Positions 1 through 7,758 of a stretch of 32,491 nucleotides of DNA are shown piece after piece. Location of the stretch: NCBI GenBank assembly GCA_964384675.1, contig CAYLNK010000035.1, positions 1 to 32,491 of the forward strand, written 5' to 3'. The translations under genes and the position numbers were made by a program. Positions within the stretch are counted from its first letter, which is position 1. Each line of letters begins with the position of its first letter. This DNA is from CAYLNK01 sp964384675. GTDB taxonomy: Bacteria > Acidobacteriota > Thermoanaerobaculia > UBA5066. The notes below the pieces were generated by a model. The model was not told the DNA's origin. It saw only the letters and a list, made by a program, of their open reading frames with translations, and did no database searches.

Positions 1-151
1 CGGCCGCAGCGGACCCTGCGGTCGCCGGCGTCGAGGCCGCCGCGGCGGTTGACGCGGGCACCGCCGGACCGGTCCCCGGGGCGGTCCCCTGGGCGGCCAG
101 CGGTGGTGTGAGGAGAAGAGGGGTGAGGAACCAGAGGACTGCTTGTCGCAC
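1..151 (-). CDS. Secreted protein, N-terminal fragment (runs off the window)
   Basis: Only the first 50 codons are visible. Read leftwards from a GTG at 151, the product begins VRQAVLWFLTPLLLTPPLAAQG, a convincing Sec signal peptide with cleavage likely after LAA, followed by an Ala/Pro/Thr-rich low-complexity stretch. The start is chosen because GAGGAAGGG lies just upstream at good spacing; an in-frame ATG at 178 exists but has no ribosome binding site. The mature domain is outside the window, so no function can be assigned. It follows the response regulator gene on the same strand after about 150 bases that contain two small hairpins, and is probably a separate unit. Confidence 0.6.
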   Translation of the reverse strand, partial: MRQAVLWFLTPLLLTPPLAAQGTAPGTGPAVPASTAAAASTPATAGSAAA

Positions 152-263
152 GCGTTTCCCTTCCTCGTGTGCCGGCATCGGCGCCGTGTCGATGCCGGAA
201 GGAAGGGCAAGCGGGGTGCCAGGCCAGGGACCCGCTCGCGAGCGCGTTCCGCGGTCGCCGGGA

Positions 264-279
264 CTCTCAGGATTGAGAG
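264..279. terminator. Small hairpin downstream of the response regulator
   Basis: CTCTCA and TGAGAG form a perfect 6-bp stem with a GGAT loop. It sits about 20 bases beyond the response regulator stop codon. No T-tract follows, so it is at best a weak or Rho-assisted end of the five-gene operon. Confidence 0.25.
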
Positions 280-283
280 AAGG

Positions 284-300
284 GAGGGGGGCCGCCCCTC
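284..300. terminator. GC hairpin overlapping the response regulator stop codon
   Basis: GAGGGG and CCCCTC pair over 6 bp around a 5-base loop, overlapping the stop codon of the response regulator. Together with the hairpin at 264-279 it could slow or end transcription leaving the operon. There is no T-run, so the assignment is tentative. Confidence 0.2.
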
Positions 301-1684
301 AGGACTGAGAGGTCGTGCGGACGCGACCCGGCTCGGCGCCCTTCAGGCCGAAGCGCTCGAGCCTCCGGTACAGGGTCGCCGGCGAGATCCCGAGGTCCTC
401 GGCGGCCTTCTCGCGGTTTCCGCCCGAAAGGCGGAGCGCCATCGCGATGTAGCCGCGCTCGAAGCGGTCGATCGCCGCCGTCAGGTCGAGGTCCGGTCCG
501 CCCGCGCTCCGCACGTCGGACGGGATCTGCTCCACGTCGATCCGCCCGTCGTCCGCCAGGATCAGGGCGCGGTCGAGCACGTTCGCGAGCTCGCGCACGT
601 TCCCGCGCCACGGGTAGCGGCAGAGCGCCCGCATCGCCGCGGCCGTGACGATCGGCACGGGGATACCGCTCCGCTGCGCGTGCCGGCCGAGCAGCCGCTG
701 GACGAGCCCCGGCACGTCCTCCGGCCGCTCGCGCAGCGGCGGGATCTGGATCTCGAGCACGGCGAGCCGGTAGTAGAGGTCCTCCCGGAACGCGCGCGCC
801 TCGACCAGCTCCGTGAGCCGGCGGTGGGTCGCGACGACGAGCCGCGCCTCGAACGGCGCGGTCCGGTCGCTCCCGAGCGGCTGGACCTCCCGCGCCTCGA
901 GCGCCCTGAGGAGCTTGGCCTGGGCCGGCAGCGACAGCTCGCCGATCTCGTCGAGAAAGACCGTCCCCTTCCCCGCGGCGCGGAGGAGCCCCTCGCGGCG
1001 CCGGTCGGCTCCGGTGAACGCGCCACGCTCGTGCCCGAAGAGCTCGCTCTCCACGAGCGTCTCCGGGACCGCCGCCAGGTTCACGGCGAGAAACGGCTCG
1101 TCCCGTGCCGGCCCCAGCTTGTGGACCGCGCGCGCGACGACTTCCTTGCCGGTACCGGTCTCGCCCGTGACGAGGACGGTCGCCTTGGACGCCGCCGCGC
1201 GCCGTACCCAGCCGAGCACGTCCTGCATCGCGTTGGAGACGGCGACGATCTCGGGCACCGTCTCCTCCTCGTTCAGCATCCGGCGCAGGCGCACGTTCTC
1301 GCGCACGAGCTCGCGCTGGGCCAGCAGGTTCGCGGCCTTGCGCGCGACCTCCTCCAGGATGAGCGGTTTCAGGAGGTAGTCGTGCGCGCCGAGCCGGAGC
1401 GCCTCGATGGCCGACTCGACCGACGCGAAGGCCGTGATCAGGAGGACGCCCATCTCCTCGTCCAGCTCGCGCGCGCGCCGGACGACGCCGAGGCCGTCCA
1501 CGCCTGGAAGCCGGAGGTCGGTGACGAGGAGGCTGAAGCTCTCGTGCGAGAGGCGCGCCAGGGCCTCCTCGCCGTTCGCGACGCCGATGACCTCGTGTCC
1601 GCGCCGCGACAGGTACTGGACGAGCGCGTCGCGCTGGGCGCGCTCGTCCTCCACGATCAGGAGGCGGCCCGTCGGCTCGCTCAC
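299..1684 (-). CDS. Sigma-54-dependent response regulator, NtrC family
   Basis: 461 aa with the complete NtrC layout. The receiver domain (1-120) has acidic residues VEDE near the N-terminus, phospho-acceptor D56 in VTDLRLPG and K106 in LLKPL. The AAA+ domain (about 145-375) has Walker A GETGTGKE (174-181), the sigma-54 contact loop GAFTGA (221-226) and Walker B GTVFLDEIGE (240-249). A Fis-type helix-turn-helix closes the protein (NREKAAEDLGISPATLYRRL). It should activate sigma-54 promoters when phosphorylated by the kinase encoded immediately upstream, whose stop overlaps this ATG by 4 bases, so the pair is translationally coupled. It is the last gene of the moaA-cytochrome operon; its targets are not visible. 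All key residues look intact. Confidence 0.95.
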   Translation of the reverse strand: MSEPTGRLLIVEDERAQRDALVQYLSRRGHEVIGVANGEEALARLSHESFSLLVTDLRLPGVDGLGVVRRARELDEEMGVLLITAFASVESAIEALRLGAHDYLLKPLILEEVARKAANLLAQRELVRENVRLRRMLNEEETVPEIVAVSNAMQDVLGWVRRAAASKATVLVTGETGTGKEVVARAVHKLGPARDEPFLAVNLAAVPETLVESELFGHERGAFTGADRRREGLLRAAGKGTVFLDEIGELSLPAQAKLLRALEAREVQPLGSDRTAPFEARLVVATHRRLTELVEARAFREDLYYRLAVLEIQIPPLRERPEDVPGLVQRLLGRHAQRSGIPVPIVTAAAMRALCRYPWRGNVRELANVLDRALILADDGRIDVEQIPSDVRSAGGPDLDLTAAIDRFERGYIAMALRLSGGNREKAAEDLGISPATLYRRLERFGLKGAEPGRVRTTSQS

Positions 1685-3069
1685 GCGGCCCGCCCCGTGG
1701 CGGCCACGTCCACCTTCGCGGCTGGCAGCGACACCACGGCCGTCGTCCCGTGGCCCGCCGCGCTGTGGAGCTCGATCCGGCCTCCGGCCTCCTCCAGGAT
1801 GTCCTTCGAGATGCTGAGCCCGAGGCCGGTCCCTTGACCGGGGGCCTTCGTCGTGAAGAGGGGCTCGAAACAGCGCCCGAGGACCGTCCGGTCCATCCCG
1901 CAGCCCGTGTCGTGAACGCGCAGCGCCACCTCCTGCCCCACCGACGTCACCTCCAGGCGGAGCGTCCCTCCACCGGGCATCGCGTCGACCGCGTTCAGGA
2001 CGAGGTTCAGCACCACCTGCATCAGGTGATCCTCGACCATGAGAACCGGGGGCGTCTCGGGGTCGAACTCGGTGACGACGGCGACGTTCCGCGTCCGCCG
2101 GTCGTGCCGGACGAGGCGCAGCGCGTCCTCGGCCACCCCCTGCACCGAGACGAGGGTCGCCTCGTCGCGACGCCGTCGGGCGAAGTCGACGAGCTCACGC
2201 AGGATCCGGCCCAGCCTCCCCACTTCCTGACGCACCGTCTTCATGATCGCGGCGGGCTCCGGCTCGAGCCGCGTTCCGTCCAGCAGCTGCAGCTGCGATT
2301 CGATCGACGCCAGCGGGTTCCCCATGTCGTGCGCGACCCCCGCCGCCAGGAGCCCGAAGGCGGCCATCTTCTCCTGGTGGACCAGCCGTGCCTGGAGCTT
2401 TCGCTGCTCGGTGACGATGCGCTCCACGAGCAGGACGTGGCGGCGTCCGTCCGGTAGATCCAGGGGATGGCTCTCCACCGTCAGGACCTCGCCCGTGCGA
2501 GGGTCGGTGTGAGGGCGGGCGTCCGTCTGCGCGGCTCCGGTCGCGAAGCTCGCCGCCGCGGGGCATTCCTGGCAGCGGGTCGCGCAGGCGGCCAGCGCGT
2601 CGTGGCAGAACCGGCCGGCGAGGCCCGCGCCGTGGACCGTCTCGGCGACCCGGTTCGCCCGCACGACGCGGTAGTCCGGGTCGAGGACGACGAGCGAGGC
2701 GGGTGTGGCGTCGACGATGAAGCCGAGGAGCGCTCTGGCGTCGCGCGCCTCGTCGGCCCGGCGCGCCGCCTCTTCGCGCAGGACCCGGGCGCGCGCGCGG
2801 TGCTGGCGGGTGCCGAGCATCCCGACGACGGCCGCGGTCAGGAGGCTCGTCGAGATCCCCCGGACGTAGTGCAGGAGCCGTCGCGAGTCGGCGGCACGCA
2901 CGAAGGACTGCTCGATCCCCTCGAACACGAGGAAGAGGAGGAGCACCGTCACGGCCGCCGCGGCGGCGGAGAGCCGGAGGTCACGGGCCCAGGTGGATCC
3001 GGACGGGGCCACCGGCGGCTCCCCCTCCGGAAGCGGCGCGACGCCACCCTCAGCGAGCATCCGCTCCAT
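1681..3069 (-). CDS. Membrane PAS sensor histidine kinase with a cysteine cluster
   Basis: 462 aa. Two membrane helices (about 34-50 and 72-86) are followed by a short helical linker, a PAS domain (about 113-220), a HisKA domain with the phospho-acceptor H247 in VAHDMGNPL, and a HATPase domain with N359, DTGCGM (387-392) and GQGTGLGL (411-418). The PAS domain holds C155, C162, C166 and C169 (C-x6-C-x3-C-x2-C), a pattern seen in some PAS kinases and suited to metal or redox chemistry. The ATG at 3069 is chosen because AGGAG lies 5 bases upstream; the in-frame ATG at 3180 would run 50 bases into the preceding gene. It overlaps the response regulator by ATGA and is its evident partner. The ligand is unknown; the neighbouring cytochrome makes a redox signal plausible. 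Confidence 0.93.
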   Translation of the reverse strand: MERMLAEGGVAPLPEGEPPVAPSGSTWARDLRLSAAAAAVTVLLLFLVFEGIEQSFVRAADSRRLLHYVRGISTSLLTAAVVGMLGTRQHRARARVLREEAARRADEARDARALLGFIVDATPASLVVLDPDYRVVRANRVAETVHGAGLAGRFCHDALAACATRCQECPAAASFATGAAQTDARPHTDPRTGEVLTVESHPLDLPDGRRHVLLVERIVTEQRKLQARLVHQEKMAAFGLLAAGVAHDMGNPLASIESQLQLLDGTRLEPEPAAIMKTVRQEVGRLGRILRELVDFARRRRDEATLVSVQGVAEDALRLVRHDRRTRNVAVVTEFDPETPPVLMVEDHLMQVVLNLVLNAVDAMPGGGTLRLEVTSVGQEVALRVHDTGCGMDRTVLGRCFEPLFTTKAPGQGTGLGLSISKDILEEAGGRIELHSAAGHGTTAVVSLPAAKVDVAATGRAA

Positions 3070-3130
3070 CTTCGCTCCTGAGGTCCGCGTCGGCCTAGTC
3101 CATTCCGCGAGCCGGGGGGTGGTGGACACG

Positions 3131-5689
3131 TCAGCCTCGCCGCCCGGCTCCGGAGCCCCGATCCAGCTCGGCGTACGCATCCTCGAGCCGGACCGCGCCC
3201 TTCGCCAGGAACGTCCAGTGCCCGGAGAACGCCCCGCGGCTCGGGAGCGCCTTCCCCGCCTTGCGCACGTCCCCTTCGCCGGGAGCCGGGTGCGCCTGGG
3301 GGCCGAGCGCCGAGAACGCCGCGTCGAACAGCCGCCGAGCCTCGGACGCGTCGCCGCGCCGATGCGCGAGGTACCCGAGGAAATAGAGCGCCTGGAACGA
3401 CCTCTCGTTCGTCACGAGGACCTTCTCGAAGACGCGCTTCGCCTCGGCGACGTCTCCCGTGGCGAGCGCCACCTCGCCGACCCGGACGACCCAGCCCGTC
3501 TCCTCGTGGTAGATGCCGCCCGCCGCCTCGTACTCCTTTCGCGCGGCGGCGAGGTCCCGCATCGGGCCGGACGCCGGGTCCGCCAGGAGGTCTCCCAGCG
3601 CGCCGTGTCCCCGCTGGCTGCGCGGGTCGAGCGCGAGCAGCGCCTCGAGCTCGCGGCGGGCTCCCTCACGGTCTCCTGCCTCGAGGAGCAGGTTCCCGAG
3701 CGCGTAGCGGCAGTCCTCGTGCCGAGGATCGATGCCGAGCGCGGTCCGGTAAGCGGCGATCGATCCGGCGATCCGGCCTTTCGCGAACTCCGCTCGCGCC
3801 AGGTCGTACGCCGCCCAGAAGGCCAGCACCCGGGCCCGCCGATCCTCCAGCATGCGAGGAGCCGCCTCGCCTTCGACCAGGACGTAGCCGCGGTCGGCCG
3901 GGAGATCGCGGTACGTCGCGGTCCTCCCGGACGGCCAGCGGACGGTCACGAGGTCGGCCTTCGGCGCCGCTCCCAGACCGAAGATCGCTTCGGGCGCGTT
4001 CTGCGAGAGATACGACGACCCGGCGCCGATCTCCCGCATCTGCTTCCTCCCGGCCGCCTCCACCACGATCTTCGCGCCGAGGCCCGACCGGCTCGTGTGA
4101 GCTGCTCCGGCGTGGGGCGGCGACCCGGCCGGGCCCTTCCCCCGTACGCGAAACGCGATCCGCCGTGCCGCCGGTCCCCCCTCGGCCTCGAGCAGCACGA
4201 GCCGCCCGCCGTGGACCACGACGGCGATCTCCTCGCGCAGATCGCCATCCACGTCCGCGATCGCGAGCCCACGATGGACGCGCGGCGCCACGAGGTCCTG
4301 GCCCGAGGACGGCGCGACGTCCACGAACCCCTTCGGTCCGAGGTTCCGGAAGAGCCGCATCGGCATCGGGACCAGCTTGCGCGTGTCTTTCGGGTCCTCG
4401 AACGTGGAGCCGTTCGCGACCACGAGGTCGGGCCAGCCGTCGGCGTCGACGTCGAGGAACGCCGTCCCCCAGGCGACGTCGTCGGTGGAGACGTGCCCCA
4501 GCCCCGCGCGTTCGGCCGCATCCTCGAAGTCCAGGACGTGCCCGCCCGCGGCGTCGTGCCTCCGGTTCACGTAGAAGGCGTTCGCCTCCGCGATCCAGTG
4601 GGTGACGAACATGTCCTGGTCGAGGTCCCCGTCCGCGTCCCCCACCGCGATCCCCATCGCGCCGCGGTAATCCGCGACGTGGGCCTGGTGGCCGCGGTCG
4701 TCGAAGACCCCGCCGCCGGCGTTGACGAAGAGCGCCCCCTCGGACACGTCGTTCGCGACGTACAGGTCCGGCCTGCCGTCGTCGTCGAGGTCGGCGAACG
4801 TCGCCGACAGGCTGCGTCCCTCCGGGTTGGCGATCCCCGCCTCCGCCGCCCTCTCGCTGAAGCGACCGTTCCCCTCGTTGTGGAAGTAGAGGTTCGCCGC
4901 CGGCGGATACGAGGACGGGTTGATGGTGAATGGGCTGGTCGCCCCGCCCTCCTTCGTCACCTTGCCCGCGTCCCGAGGGTCGAAACGGTAGTCGACGTAG
5001 CGGCAGGCATAGAGGTCGAGGAGCCCGTCGCCGTCGGCGTCTCCCCAGACGACACCCGTGAAGAACCCGGTCGGCCCGCCGACGCCCGACGCCTTCGAGA
5101 CGTCCTCGAACGTCCCGTCGCCCCGATTCCGGAAGAGCCGGAGCCCGCCGTACGCGGAGACGACGAGGTCTTCGTGACCGTCGCCGTCGAAGTCGCCCCA
5201 GGCGGCCCCCATGTACCAGCCCTCGAGACCGCCGAGCCTGGCGGGAACGGTCACGTCGGTGAAGACGCCTCCGTCGTTCCGGTAGAGGCGGCAGCCACCG
5301 GGGACACGCTCGAGCTCCGCGCCGGAGAGCGCCAGGGGTCCCGCGGTGTCGGCCACGAAGAGGTCCCAGTCGCCGTCCCCGTCGTAGTCGCCGAAGGCGC
5401 AGCCCGATCCCATGTCCTCCGGCAGCTGCGTCGAGCGAGCCCCGCCGGTGAAGTGCGCGAAGTCGAGCCCGGTCCTGGCCGCGACGTCCTTGAAGCGCAC
5501 GCCCCAGGCTCCGGCCGAGGCGTCCTTCCTGTTGACGTCGGTGATCCCCTCGACCTCCTCGCCGGGCGTGTACGGCGTGTCGTCCTCCCTCCGGGTGGCG
5601 TAGACGACTGCCGAGGCCACGAGCCCCGCCAGGGCGAGCGCGGTCAGCGCTCGCCTGTGAGTCCAGCGGGAGAGCAGGCTCCTGGCCAC
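3131..5689 (-). CDS. FG-GAP/VCBS repeat protein with ASPIC/UnbV domain and C-terminal TPRs
   Basis: 852 aa. An N-terminal signal-anchor (about 14-32) exports the protein. Seven calcium-type loops of an FG-GAP beta-propeller follow, for example DYDGDGDWD, DFDGDGHED, DADGDGLLD, DLDDDGRPD and DVDADGWPD. Next comes an ASPIC/UnbV segment (SSYLSQ, GLGAAPKADLVTVRWPSG) as in the CRTAC1 family, and then several tetratricopeptide repeats in the last 230 residues. Such proteins are extracytoplasmic and thought to scaffold or bind partners; no reaction is known. The GTG start lies 1 base after the stop of the cytochrome gene, so translation is probably coupled. Being locked between a multihaem cytochrome and a two-component pair suggests it is a structural partner of the cytochrome. 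Confidence 0.9.
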   Translation of the reverse strand: MARSLLSRWTHRRALTALALAGLVASAVVYATRREDDTPYTPGEEVEGITDVNRKDASAGAWGVRFKDVAARTGLDFAHFTGGARSTQLPEDMGSGCAFGDYDGDGDWDLFVADTAGPLALSGAELERVPGGCRLYRNDGGVFTDVTVPARLGGLEGWYMGAAWGDFDGDGHEDLVVSAYGGLRLFRNRGDGTFEDVSKASGVGGPTGFFTGVVWGDADGDGLLDLYACRYVDYRFDPRDAGKVTKEGGATSPFTINPSSYPPAANLYFHNEGNGRFSERAAEAGIANPEGRSLSATFADLDDDGRPDLYVANDVSEGALFVNAGGGVFDDRGHQAHVADYRGAMGIAVGDADGDLDQDMFVTHWIAEANAFYVNRRHDAAGGHVLDFEDAAERAGLGHVSTDDVAWGTAFLDVDADGWPDLVVANGSTFEDPKDTRKLVPMPMRLFRNLGPKGFVDVAPSSGQDLVAPRVHRGLAIADVDGDLREEIAVVVHGGRLVLLEAEGGPAARRIAFRVRGKGPAGSPPHAGAAHTSRSGLGAKIVVEAAGRKQMREIGAGSSYLSQNAPEAIFGLGAAPKADLVTVRWPSGRTATYRDLPADRGYVLVEGEAAPRMLEDRRARVLAFWAAYDLARAEFAKGRIAGSIAAYRTALGIDPRHEDCRYALGNLLLEAGDREGARRELEALLALDPRSQRGHGALGDLLADPASGPMRDLAAARKEYEAAGGIYHEETGWVVRVGEVALATGDVAEAKRVFEKVLVTNERSFQALYFLGYLAHRRGDASEARRLFDAAFSALGPQAHPAPGEGDVRKAGKALPSRGAFSGHWTFLAKGAVRLEDAYAELDRGSGAGRRG

Positions 5690-5690
5690 G

Positions 5691-7739
5691 TCAGTTCACG
5701 ACGTCCACCGAGGCCCGCGCCGTCGCGATCGTCGTCACCGGCGAGGAGAGCCCCTTGCCCGGGAAGAGGAAGTCGACCAGGTACTGGTCGATCTTCCGGT
5801 ACTGCAGCCTGGCCTCGATCTGGAGCGTGCCCGAGGTCGTGCGCCCCGGCACGGTCAGCTCGCGCACGGGCGCGTTCCCCGTCGCGGTCCCCGGACAGGC
5901 GAGCTGGTACTCGGCCACGTCGGAATAGCCCGGGAAGAGGCTCCTCCGATACCTCACGCCGACCATCTCCCAGAGGTTGTGCCGGTCGATGAGGTTGCCG
6001 TACCGATCCACGGGCTCGGCCTTGAACATGAAGCTCCCGGGCGGGATCAGGCCCTTCCCGTCGAGGTGGCCCGACTCGTAGACGACGCTCCCGGCCGAGT
6101 CGCTCACCCGGAGCTCGACCCACGACTGGATGAGGTCGAGCGGGCCCGTCGGGAAGTCGTGCCCCACCTTGTTGGACGTCAGCACCGCACGCACCTTCAG
6201 CGGCTCCCCCGGACGAGTCGTGCGCGGAACGTCCAGGGCGAGCTCGACGACCCGGCCGTCGGCCCATTTGCCCGCGATCTCCGGAATCGGGTACTCCCCC
6301 TTCAGCCACCTGTCGACGAGCGCGACCTGTTCGGCGGCGCCCGGGAGCTTCAGGAGCGCCGGGATGTACTGGTTCGCTCCGAGGAAGCGGTGGCTCCGGT
6401 GCTTGCCGTCGTCCGGCCTGCGGTTGTAGTCGGCCACGTCGCCCGAGGCCGGCTCCGTTCCGCCGAGCAGCGGCATGTGGCACTCGCGGCACTCGACGGT
6501 CTTCCCCGCTTCCCTGCCGTGGTTCCACTTGCTCTTGCGCCAGTTGTCGTACTGGTTCTGGAGCTGGACCCAGCCGAAGTTGTTGACCTCCTTGTCGACG
6601 AACTGCTTGTGGCAGGCGCCGCAGTACTCGGGCGTCTTCAGGAGGCGCTTCTCGAGCGACTCGACGTGGTGCCGCGGGTAGCTCCGGATCAGCAGGTACG
6701 ACAGCTGCTTGGCGAGCGCGTTCCTCGAGGTCTCGAAGAGGTATCGCTTCGGGGGCTTGACCGTGTAGTCGGCGTTGCCCTGGACGTCCGTCTTCACGAT
6801 CGCGTGGCACGCCAGGCACGAAACCCCTTCCTGGTAGCCCGAGTCGTGGGTGAGCTCGTCCTTGAACACCGTCTTGCTCCCCGAGAAGAGCGAGATCGGG
6901 TCGTGACAGCCACCGCAGTAGCGGGTCGACTCCGGACCGTTCTGCCGCCCCATCTCCTCCTGGATCTTCAGGAAGGCCGGATCCAGCGCGGCCCACCGGT
7001 GGGCCGACACGGACCACTCCTCGTAGATCGCCTCGTGGCACCCGGAGGTCCCGCAGGACGCCGAGCCGTCGAGGGCTTCGGGCGCGATCGGTCCGTTCGA
7101 CGCCGTGCGGGCCAGGCTCGGAGCGAACGGGCGTCCCTCCCCGTACGGCATCCGATACCCCTTCGGGAACCGTCCGGCGGTCCGTGGCCCGTCGTGAACG
7201 AGGCTGGCGGGGAACGCCAGCAGGAAGAGCGTGGCGGACGCGCCGAGACCGGCGAGGTAGCCTCTCCGGGCGGTCAGGAACGCCGCGGAGTCCCCCACCG
7301 TCGGCGCCGCCCGAAGGACGAGCGGCCACAGGTGGGCCGCCATCAGGACGAGGAGGGCCACGGACGGGACGAGGTGCAGCGTCCTGACGGACGGCGGGAC
7401 GCGGTGCGAGAAGACGGCGAGGGCCGTCACCCAGACGCCCGTGCCCATCGCCAGCGCCGTCGCGGCGACGGCGAGGTAGCCGAGGACCTTGTTCGGAGTC
7501 AGGGCGTCCCGCCGGTAGTCCCGCCAGTGCCGGTACGAGTAGAGCGCTGTCGGGAGGAACGCCAGGATCCCGCCCGCGGTGTGGAGGAGGACCGTCCACT
7601 GCATCGCCGGCGAGAACGGCAGGAGCCGGATCGGGAGGCCGGTCACGACGAGATAGACCAGCGTCCCTCCGGCGAGCCGGGCGAGGAGCGCGGACCAGCC
7701 GGCGGCACCGGGTCGCGTGTCGGGGCGGGATCCGCTCAT
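5691..7739 (-). CDS. Membrane-anchored five-haem c-type cytochrome with an N-terminal b-like domain
   Basis: 682 aa. Residues 1-181 form about five membrane helices with histidines H53, H71, H122 and H136, which resemble the b-haem ligands of DUF4405/cytochrome b561-like domains (inference). The periplasmic part carries one CX4CH site (CGTSGCH, 229-235) and four CXXCH sites (275-279 CGGCH, 308-312 CLACH, 373-377 CGACH, 417-421 CRECH), so five covalent haems. The haem domain resembles the cytochrome c554-like multihaem group. A beta-rich C-terminal domain of about 200 residues follows (VGHDFPTGPLDL). GAGGAGGAG just upstream supports the ATG. It lies 19 bases after moaA and 1 base before the ASPIC gene. 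The likely role is quinol-to-periplasm electron transfer; the acceptor is unknown. Confidence 0.9.
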   Translation of the reverse strand: MSGSRPDTRPGAAGWSALLARLAGGTLVYLVVTGLPIRLLPFSPAMQWTVLLHTAGGILAFLPTALYSYRHWRDYRRDALTPNKVLGYLAVAATALAMGTGVWVTALAVFSHRVPPSVRTLHLVPSVALLVLMAAHLWPLVLRAAPTVGDSAAFLTARRGYLAGLGASATLFLLAFPASLVHDGPRTAGRFPKGYRMPYGEGRPFAPSLARTASNGPIAPEALDGSASCGTSGCHEAIYEEWSVSAHRWAALDPAFLKIQEEMGRQNGPESTRYCGGCHDPISLFSGSKTVFKDELTHDSGYQEGVSCLACHAIVKTDVQGNADYTVKPPKRYLFETSRNALAKQLSYLLIRSYPRHHVESLEKRLLKTPEYCGACHKQFVDKEVNNFGWVQLQNQYDNWRKSKWNHGREAGKTVECRECHMPLLGGTEPASGDVADYNRRPDDGKHRSHRFLGANQYIPALLKLPGAAEQVALVDRWLKGEYPIPEIAGKWADGRVVELALDVPRTTRPGEPLKVRAVLTSNKVGHDFPTGPLDLIQSWVELRVSDSAGSVVYESGHLDGKGLIPPGSFMFKAEPVDRYGNLIDRHNLWEMVGVRYRRSLFPGYSDVAEYQLACPGTATGNAPVRELTVPGRTTSGTLQIEARLQYRKIDQYLVDFLFPGKGLSSPVTTIATARASVDVVN

Positions 7740-7758
7740 GGGGCTCCTCCTCTTTCGC

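Noticed and set aside
143..1837. Long plus-strand frame of 564 codons opposite the response regulator
   Set aside because: Arg/Pro/Asp-rich shadow of a well-defined NtrC gene on the other strand; no domain or ribosome site.
3070..3180. Upstream ATG (3180) for the histidine kinase
   Set aside because: It would overlap the ASPIC gene by 50 bases, adds a non-conserved Pro-rich segment and lacks a ribosome site, whereas 3069 has AGGAG.
2993..5992. Plus-strand frame of 999 codons opposite the ASPIC protein
   Set aside because: Low-complexity Arg/Val/Glu/Pro translation typical of the antisense frame of GC-rich genes; the minus strand carries clear FG-GAP and TPR motifs.
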